Shown: positions 56,117 to 64,000 of the stretch, piece after piece
Layout: each line of letters opens with the position of its first letter
Position numbering within the stretch: the stretch's first letter is position 1
Position numbers and translations under genes: made by a program
Assembly: GCA_006384855.1 (NCBI GenBank)
Contig: VCJN01000576.1
Span: forward strand, 1-64,000
Length of the DNA: 64,000 bases
Reading direction: 5' to 3'
DNA from: Tetraselmis striata
Taxonomy: Eukaryota; Chlorophyta; Chlorodendrophyceae; Chlorodendrales; Chlorodendraceae
The notes under the pieces: model-generated
Told to the model about the DNA's origin: nothing
Databases searched by the model: none
What the model saw: the letters and a program-made list of their open reading frames with translations, nothing else

Positions 56117-56599
56117 GGGGATCGACGACGTGTTAGGCATTTGATGGACAACTTTCGAATGTGGTGACGCTTAATATGTTCGGTTTCTCCTGGCCCGCTG
56201 GCGAGCACCCAGACGCAGGACACGGGACTGGCGAGAGTGCCCCAACCATGACGATATTGCGAGAATTTTGTGAAATACATGCCTGCTTGTTGTTTTTCGC
56301 TCCGCCTATGACGACGACAGCAGGCCGATGGGGAGACGGTGGGTTGTGGCGGGCGACAGGAGGGAACCGTATTACAGTTATCCGCTGCCGGCCGCCGGTG
56401 GCCACGGCCCACGGCACGGCAGGTAAAATACGATTAAATACAGCACATGGTGGATAATCATTACCGATGCGGTACGGTATCCGGGTACGTGAGTTGTGCC
56501 AGCAAAGATGAACGATATGCCGAAAATTTCCAGGTCGGTTTACATACTGTGATAATCAGGAATTTGCAGGCATGCAATCCCACAGGCAAGGGGGGTTGG
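55642..56599. other. Promoter-side spacer with very long G run
   Basis: Upstream of the SGNH gene. A G run of nearly 40 bases with two interruptions lies at about 56077-56116. No gene is seen. Confidence 0.5.
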
Positions 56600-59085
56600 G
56601 CGGGCTGTGATGATGCGCTCGATGGAGCGTGCCACAGAAAAGGAGTGACCGGTCAGTCCTCCGTGATGGCAGGTGGTGGCCCTGACCGGCCCCCTCAATA
56701 ATCATACATGCGCGCGCACGCGCGCTACGGGCGCCGCGCCAGGGCTATCTCGTATAAGTAGAGAAACAACATAAACTAGTTTAGAACATTTCACAAAGAA
56801 CGTCTGGTTTGCCGACTAGAAAATGCCGGGCGCAGCAGTCCACGGGCGGGGGTTACGGGCGGGAATGTTGAAGGCGACGACAGGCCAGCGGGGTGCACCA
56901 ACGGGAAGGCCGTCGCCAGTACGGCCCGGAATGAAGAGATCGTGGCGCGGCTTCAAGGAGCGCATGTCGGCGCACATCTCCGAGAGGAGCTGGTACCAAG
57001 CTTTGTCAGGGCAGTAGGGAATAATGACGATGGCTGCTAATGGGGCACCGCTGGACTCCAGTTTGGAGACAAGATCGCCGATGAGGTTCCATGGAGGGTT
57101 ACACCAGTTACGTTCGCAACGCCATGCAGCGTCGGAGAGGCGCAGGGCGTCGACGGCCTCGCACCGCGGGTCACGCCAGCGGGCGTTGTAGCGGGGTAGG
57201 AGGGCGTTTTCAGACGTCGCGAAGCGGTCGATGGTGCAGGCGCCCCATTTAGAGGTGAGCGCAGCGATTCGACGAGGGTTGAACTGCCAGTTGTCGCAGT
57301 CAACCTCGCGACTAATAAGGCGGTAAGCCCAGCTATTTGTCGGAGAACGGATGTAGCGCGCGGAAAGGGTAATGCCGTGCGTGTCCATGAGGTGCCATGT
57401 TTTGCGCAGCTCAGCCATGTGGCGCGGAGAGCGAGAGGTGAGGTTGGTGAGGACGCCGACAACCGCTTGTTTATCCTCGTGCAAGCGGATGTGACGGTTA
57501 CGGAGCATGGGGAGGGAGGACTCAATAGCCAGCAAGCGGACGGCTTTGAGCTCTTTCAGGGTAATGTGCGCAGTGCGGTCATCGTCGTACCAAAAGCCCC
57601 GAGCTTCATGGTGTTCGTTCGGAACGGCACCCCAACCGTACGACGAACAGTCGACATGTAGGTCACCGGTTTCGACGGGGCGGTTAATGGGGCGGCCGTT
57701 GTGTTGGGTGAGCACGCCCACCCACCATTGCATATCGCGTTCGCGCTGGGGTTGAGCTTGACGCGGCCGGACCAAGAGTCGCGCGTCTAGAGCACATCAT
57801 ACAGCTCACGGAGGTAGAAACATGCAGGGGCGATGGCCAAGTAGAGAAACTGGCATTTGCCCACGAGAGCGGCCAACTCGCGAGCAGGCAGCCACCGACG
57901 ATTTCGTTTTGCTTGTTAGATTGGGCGTTTGGCCGCGCGAGCAATGCCAACGAGTTTCTCAGCGGGCGCACGAAGAGTAGGCGACCCCGATGTGTCAATT
58001 TCTAACCCAAGGTGCACGAGCTTCTGGGTGGGCTCCCACACGCACTTGTCGGGGTTGCGCAACAGACCAAATCCCGAGAGATGGCGTTCAATGTAGTCGC
58101 GTTGCCAGATGGCCTCAGCCTAATTCCGAGCTAGAAACAGGAAATGGTCCATGTAAGGCAACATGCGTGGGCCAAATCGGTGTTGGAGGAGAAGTGTGCC
58201 GCTTGCTTCCGCTGGGTTACGACGCAAGGCTCTAGTGAGAACGTTGGTGAATTGGCAGTAATAGGGGGACGGAGACCAACCCATGGGAAGGCCAGCCAGT
58301 CGGTACAGAGTGCCGCGGTAATTGACAATGAAAACATCCCTATCCTCAGGGGCGATTGCAACCGCGAAAAACCCATAATGCAGGTTCAAAACCCTAAATG
58401 CAGGTCCATATGCAACATGTAGTCCCCATGGCGCGCCATATTGCGAAAATGCAAAAGCGTCTCGAACAAAAGATTGCGCGTCTCGCAATAGCGGTTTAGG
58501 GGGCGAAGGTCAATGATGAGCCTCAATTTGTTTGTTCCATGCTTATGAACCAAGAACAATCGGGACACCCATTTTGCGCAGTAGCCTCCCTCCCAGGCCC
58601 CAACGGCTAGGAAGCGAGCCAAGTCACCGTCAATAAACTCCAGTTGGGCAGGAGTAGCATCCCCCATTGACACCTCCTGATGAAAAGAAGGTGGGGCAAG
58701 CCCGTCCAAGAAAGGAACGCGTACACCTCTAGAGATCCAATTGAAAACACTAATACTGTGTTAGAGACTGCTGCGACTCGCACCACCGGCTATGTGGTAA
58801 TTGTTGGTCGACACTGGTCGAAGGGCTTGACCTTGTTCCAATGTTCACCCCTGTTGTTCATGCGGTCATCATGCCCTGCGCGGCATGATGGCACGACTTC
58901 TGTTCTAAACTAGGTTATGTGGTTTCTCCAATTGTACGAGATAGCCCTAACGCGGCGCCCATAGCGCGCGTGTGCTGTGCGCGCATGATTGCGGGGGCCG
59001 GTCATCAGGGCCACCACCTGCCATCATGGCGGACGGACTGGATAATCTAATTTGCTTTGGCACGGACCATCGAGCGCACCACAGA
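56600..59085 (-). mobile_element. Fossil DIRS-like retroelement with inverted terminal repeats
   Basis: The minus strand carries reverse transcriptase (about 58709-58120: KLRLIIDLRPLNRYC, then VNYRGTLYRLAGLPMGW) and RNase H plus a C-terminal region (57775-56816: ETGDLHVDCSSYGWGAVPN, TLKELKAVRLL, WCNPPWNLI) of the type shared by DIRS-like elements. The ends at about 56600-56775 and 58925-59085 are inverted copies of each other (ccaccacctgccat, gccgcgcc/ggcgcggc, ctatctcgta and more). No Gag or recombinase gene lies between the ends. It is broken in several places and incomplete. Confidence 0.75.
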
Positions 59086-60007
59086 AAAGTCGTGGAAATT
59101 TTGCCGGCCGGCCGCGCATGGTGCCGGTCTTCCGCCATCGTACCTTGTACGATGAGCGAAGCCTTTTGGGCCCCCTCATACCCCCCCCCCCCCCCCCCCC
59201 CCTGGGAGGAACCCGTTAGGGTTTGTGTGGTTAATGGACGCGTGGCGCTTGCGACGTGCTAACTACTACCCGCGAACGAGCTGTTGATTACTCGCCCAAC
59301 GCGAAAAGAGGACTAAGCCGCAGTAGCGCTTCCTCATTCAGCGGAACAAGGTCAAAAGCCCTTCGACCAGTGTCGACCAACAATTGCCCCTGCCCCCCCC
59401 CCCCCCCCCTCTCCGTGTGGGCATGGCTCGATCCGTATTGGCCCCTACTCGGCGTAGGTGTCGCGATGCGCTCCGACTGGGGCGTATGCCGACGCATGCC
59501 CGTCGTCTAGTACATTTTCGAGTACAAAGTGACAGTACACTACCAGTGGCCAAGCCAACGCCCAGTGGCACATGGCTACTCCCACGCCGCGGCACTTTTA
59601 CTGTGCCGCGCACCGTGGACCCTGAAGCCGACGCGGAGAGGGCCAGCAGAGCGACATGGCGCTCTAGACGCGCGACTCTTGGTCCGGCCGCGTCAAGCTC
59701 ACCCGCCAGCGCTCGAACGTGATCTGCAATGTTGGGGGGGCGTGCATCCTTATTAATTAAGGATCGGTCTGTACCGCGCGCCAGTACTACGGTTGCCGAC
59801 CCGGCTACAACAAACTTCGCTATAACTCAATATAAAAAGAGTGGTCGCTTTCCCCGCCTCGTTTGACGACGATATCACAACGAATATACTACGCACTTTA
59901 AGAAAGTGCGGTTACCGACCCCCAGTAGTCTTGAACAATGTCTTTCTTTCAGCCTTTTAGGTGCGTCGGCACCCGTACGAGGAGTTGCCTCTACTACCTG
60001 TACCGAT
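59086..60007. other. Spacer with DIRS-like scraps and C runs
   Basis: At 59341-59383, aaggtcaaaagcccttcgac and the bases after it are the reverse complement of 58798-58838. At about 59668-59740 a fragment (tctagacgcgcgactcttgg) inversely matches the upstream end of the RNase H gene near 57715-57790. C runs lie at 59179-59201 and 59395-59409. No gene is seen. Confidence 0.6.
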
Positions 60008-62232
60008 TGTGAATTACAAAAAGGGCAATTCCCCATAATTAGAAAATCAACACAGCAAGGCGCCTAACAGCGGCGCCTAAGGCGGGATGGATGAGTGATG
60101 CGCACACGGTTCATATTCCGGGCCACACGTGCACGTGTGTGCGTGGGTGATCCTCGGACGTGCCGTGCAGCTTCAGCAACGGGATGGCAGACGAATCTGC
60201 GCCGTCTGATGAGGCAGCGAGCGCGCTCTCGAGCGGCCACCAAGCTCAGGACCCCGAGGAAATCTCTTGCGAGCAAGGCCTCCTGGTGGGCCCGGGTGAT
60301 GCACCGAGTGCCCCGCGATGAGAGGGCACCCCGATCCGCAGCCAAGCATGCGATACCACGCACTGTGCGGCGCACCCCCTTGCTCACCTCACCCACTGTG
60401 CCGAAGACCATGCCCGTGTACTCCGACATATCCTGGATGTCTCGAAGAGGACCCTTCTGTCCGGGCTCCGTGTTGTGCCACGCCGCATCCCGCGCAGCCA
60501 ACCCCCGTTGTATGTCGCCCAACAGGGAGCGCTCAAACCGATTTACAGCCGTGGCCCGGGGCACTGCAGTGTACTTGACCCCGCACCGCATAGTCTTGAA
60601 CTCCAGCAGCGTGGACTTCAAGCTCCGGGGATCATAACTCCCGGTCACGACGTTGAACGCCGGAAGGGAGAGCTCTGCGTCCGGCACTAGGTCCTTGAGT
60701 TCATCCCTAGGCACGGTGTTGCCGAGAGGCACTGCCTGCTGGAACAAGTCATCCACCTCCCGCCGTACCGCGATACCTAGGTCGTGAACACAGTGATCGC
60801 GGAAGGCATCTGCGATAGCGTCATGCTGTACACGCCAGTGAGCGTCTCCAGGCGCCGGGAGGTTCATGAGCGCGTCGCCGTATAGGTCAACAGTGACGGG
60901 GTTGTGCTCCGTCGAGGGCAGAATGATCTGGCTCCCAACCACCGGGGCCAAGCACGGGCTAGGCAGAAGAAAGTACCCGGCAGCGACCTCCCGCAACTCA
61001 TGCGGAGTCATGGCTGTCCGCGCGGTGGGGATGGCCACTGTCCACATGCCTGACGCCGCGTCGAGCTGGTTGAACAAGATCCGTTCCCTACATGTGGCAG
61101 GGAGAGCGCACACCACATTTCGAAGCCGAGAGTTGTTGGCCTGGTCTAGAAATGCCGTCAGCTCCTTTTGCGAGCCCGACGCAGCCTCCACTTCCCGCTC
61201 CATCTGGCGCGCATCTGCGTCGCCTAGATGCCAGCAGTAGCCGCTTGGAGGCGGCCCCACGCCTCGCGCATCTCCGCGGCGTAGCTGTCCGACCGATGAG
61301 CATCGTTGAGGAAGTGGTCATACTGGCGGGCGGAAGAAGTTGCGTTGAAGCTCGGCCTCGGCCAAGTACGGACCCGAGCTGTGTGTCGAAGAAACCAGGG
61401 GTGGGGGTATTGGTGCCGGAGTTCCTAGTCAGGAACTTTGGGAGGATGGCATTCATGCAGCCGATGAAGGCGGCATCACGAACGGTAGCCATGCGGCGGA
61501 TGCCAGCTCCCTTTAACCGAGTGGGGAGGTGAAGCCTGCTGCGCGCCCTGGCCACTGCATTCTCGCTCAAGGTAGCCACCTCCGCTGCCATGGGGTCGGG
61601 GTCGTGCAAAAGCTCCGCCAAGAAATCGGTGACCACCGGATTGGTTGCAGTGCCGTACGTGGAGGGATCAAAAGAGACCCCTAGCACCCGTTCGACCGCC
61701 GCGAGGATGGTGGCGTCCACCGCCTCCGCAAAGGCCTCCACCTCGGACGGAAGACAATTGCGGAGCCAATACCCCGCCTTGTGTTGCATGCAATGTTTGA
61801 GCAAGGCCCATGCGTGGTGATGCAAGGCGTGGGTGTACCGACGGCTGGGCTTGGCAGATAGAAGCTTGCACATGCTAGCGTCCAGCTCCTCTCGTAGCTC
61901 CTCCGCCTTGCCGCGCATGTACGCCTGCACATACTCTGGCGATCCGAGCGGCACGTTGAGGACCGCGATGCCGTGATGGCCATCTAGCTCGGGCCACTCG
62001 ATGTCGGCCGGAGCCTCACGCCGCGCGGCCTCCATGTCTGCGCTGTACGCCTGCATCTTGTCGAAGCGCACCTCAAGCCCCACGGACGCCTTGATGGACG
62101 TGCGGAAGGCGTGAAGAGCCGGCCAAACGTGCTCCGGAAGGCCCACCAAAAATCCATCGTCGGCGTTGAAGCGCGCCGCCCCGTCATTGACCTCCAATGT
62201 GGTATCACACTGCTGCACCTCGGGGTGAATCG
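60008..62232 (-). mobile_element. LINE-A, 5'-truncated and frameshifted copy
   Basis: On the minus strand it matches 48684-50910 of the long copy at about 97 percent. It begins inside the RT domain (62232) and so lacks motifs A and B but keeps FNADDG. Two frame changes are visible: an extra-base region near 61355 (after VLGRG) and a one-base loss near 61230; after each, the reading frame continues. The 3' end (gtgaattacaaaaagggc, left edge at about 60008) and hairpin sequence are present. It keeps the PD...EFK nuclease segment. Confidence 0.9.
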
Positions 62233-62960
62233 GATGCTGACTGGTAGGGTACCGCAGTTATATAGCGTCTCTGTAGATTACACAGTCTCTGTAGTCGCTA
62301 CATATAGCGACTACTAGTCTACACGATTTTAGGGCATATAGTAATATTACCAAGGTTTAAGGTACCGTGACTAAAAGTACCGTAGGTACTTATTTCCGAG
62401 AAAGATACCGCATCAACTTTACAGGAACCAAAAAGGTGTTATCCTGGAGATAGGTACGGATAACTCCAGGAATGTAACCTTTTTGATACATATTTCGGGA
62501 ACCGGATATTAACTCCAATATCGTCACATTTTGTTTCCCACATACTTTTATTTCCAGGATAGCACCTGTTTTATTTCCACACATTTTATATTTCTAAGAA
62601 AGTGCCGGTCTATTTCCATACATGTATTTCCTGGATTTGCCAAATTTATTTCCAAAAAAAAATACTTACCGTTGTCCAACGCCACCTCAGCCGTGCGATT
62701 CGCTTGCGTGACTTCGTGGCCCTCGATCTCAGCTTCCAACGTACTGGTGCAACGGCCTCGCGACTTGATACCCTGCGCTTGTAAAGCGCGTGCGGGCCGG
62801 GCTCCCTATCGCTTTTCCAGTCGGATCACGAGTCCGCTCGCAAGATTCCCCATGCTACTTATTCGGCCGCCGCTGCGCGGGTACTAGGCCTTTGCCCGCG
62901 CGGAGGTTCCGCGCTTGTCACTTGCCCTGGCCCCACGTGTGGTATTGATCCCTTATGGCT
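62233..62960. other. AT-rich spacer with inverted and direct short repeats
   Basis: aggtgttatcctgga (about 62434-62448) pairs with tccaggatagcacct (about 62555-62569). Multiple tatttcc units recur every 25-40 bases through 62660. The right part (62700-62960) is GC-rich and may belong to the damaged 5' side of LINE-B. Confidence 0.5.
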
Positions 62961-62999
62961 CCGCTCTACGGATGGCTCGAACCGGAGCGCTACGGATTT

Positions 63000-63812
63000 C
63001 ATCGTGGATCATCTACCCATATGCCCCGTAGCGAACTACAAGCACCGCATGCATACCGCTTTGAAGAATCTGTGGGCATTTGTGGCAATTGATGCGGGGG
63101 CGGTGCTTGACCGGGACCGTTCGGGAGCCGGTGACTTGACCCTTGAGACGAGTGGGCTGCGCCCAGCGGACCGCTCGCGGCCTTTGGACCTGACGCTGGC
63201 GGGGTGGGGGGGGGGCGGCGTGCGATTACATGATCGACTTCGCGTGCGTGTCCTCCACGACCCCCACTTGGAGCAACGACCCCCGCTGGTGCATCCCGGG
63301 AATCGCGGCGACCGAGGCGGAGCATGCTAAGTTGGCAGCGGACCGGGCGTCTTCCGCCCCAGTGCGGGGTGTTCACCGGTACTACCCTTTTGTGGTTGAG
63401 GACCGCGGCCGTCTCGGGAAGTCCGCTTTGACGGTGGTCTACATCTTCGCGGTGCTGTTGGCTGTGCGCAACTTCCATGGCGGTCCTTCCGCCCCGACCT
63501 CTTGCTTTCTTCGTGGTCAATCCGTTCAGGCACTTCGGAACTTTGTCGCCAGCCAACCTCCTGAGTTCCGCCGTCACCTGTCGCGCACATGGCGGGGGCT
63601 GTTGCAGCGGGTCTCGGCTTGCGTGCATGGTACCATGGGCGGCATTCTCTCTGCCGGTGTGCAGATGGCCAAGTCTGATGCGTGTGCTCGTGCCCACTCC
63701 GCGTCTTCTCATGTTACTGCTTCCACCCCGCAGTCGCTGTAGAGGACCTTTCTGATTGCCTTTTTTTTTTGGTGATTTCCGATATCGCCTTCTGCTGCTA
63801 GCTCATGTAAAT
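63000..63812 (+). mobile_element. LINE-B, 3' fragment with R2-like endonuclease end
   Basis: The plus strand reads LRPADRSRPLDLTLAGWGGG (to about 63207), then, after a frame change in the G run at 63200-63218, MIDFACVSSTTPTWSNDP, EAEHAKLAADRASS, VHRYYPFVVEDRGRLGKSAL, VYIFAVLLAVRNFHGG and a stop at 63740-63742. PLDLTL...MIDFACV is the position of the restriction-like endonuclease acidic residues in R2-class LINEs. The untranslated end 63739-63812 includes a T run and ends ctagctcatgtaa (TGTAA). The 5' part is missing. LINE-C (51245-51830) aligns with it by pattern but is a different family. Confidence 0.7.
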
Positions 63813-64000
63813 ATTAATCTTTCCTTTCACCATATATATAATCAGCAGTAAAAACGCGCTGCGGGACCGCGTTATTTGGCGTATCAGGCGAATATCAAGC
63901 GTGCTTGGACTAGAATACACGCGCATCCATTCAGAAAAACGCCGCACTCGTGCATGTACCGTGAAATCAAACGATTAAATACCGAACTTATGACGGTTCA
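63813..64000. other. Right edge, no feature
   Basis: AT-rich, with tatatata near 63832. No gene is visible before the window ends. Confidence 0.4.

Noticed and set aside
1-64000. Prokaryotic features such as operons, CRISPR arrays or Shine-Dalgarno sites
   Set aside because: The genes are spliced and widely spaced; no regularly spaced short repeats with unique spacers were seen.

Overview
This is a GC-rich nuclear segment of a eukaryotic microalga, most likely a green alga (Chlorophyta, perhaps trebouxiophyte-like). The evidence is: genes split by many short GT-AG introns with a strong ctgcag-type acceptor; TGTAA, the usual green-algal polyadenylation signal, downstream of several genes and inside the retroelement 3' ends; and Ala/Gly/Gln-rich host proteins. 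The species cannot be named from the sequence. The genes are unrelated neighbours, not an operon. The window alternates host-gene islands with repeat-rich stretches.

Host genes that reconstruct well: (1) an FMN-dependent 2-hydroxy-acid oxidase/dehydrogenase with a probable mitochondrial presequence, minus strand, 10 exons (3702-6751); (2) a membrane-anchored DnaJ co-chaperone of the DNAJB12/14 type, plus strand, 10 exons (8101-12766); (3) and (4) two dynamin-family large GTPases in inverted orientation (15991-19357 minus; 40606-45215 plus), with identical exon plan, near-identical DNA over part of the last exon, and a C-terminal Cys-X-Cys; (5) an Ala-rich amphipathic protein (45965-46588 minus); (6) a RING-finger plus ubiquitin-like protein (52390-53022 plus); (7) a secreted/type I membrane SGNH hydrolase carrying a poly-Asp tract, a thrombospondin type 1 repeat and a transmembrane helix (53740-55641 minus).

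Mobile DNA. At least three LINE families of the R2-like class (RT plus C-terminal restriction-like endonuclease) are present. LINE-A has one long open copy (47323-50913) and three 5'-truncated copies (19720-21079, 24583-25184, 60008-62232); the first of these has a clear 16-bp target-site duplication. LINE-B is a 3' fragment at 63000-63812 with solo 3' ends elsewhere. LINE-C is a short fragment at 51245-51830. Two fossil tyrosine-recombinase (DIRS-like) retroelements lie at 35061-37217 and 56600-59085. A BED-finger gene (28266-30108), a Cys-rich gene (30594-31311) and an RGG-box gene (25940-27560) look like mobile-element or unknown genes.

Repeats. Features include about twenty long poly(G)/poly(C) runs, a 30-bp coding minisatellite, a 225-bp in-frame array, a ~370-bp satellite whose unit holds a large palindrome, an intronic hexamer array and 135-bp duplication, and two short segments bounded by 18- and 21-bp direct repeats that look like insertions. 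No tRNA, rRNA or CRISPR was found.
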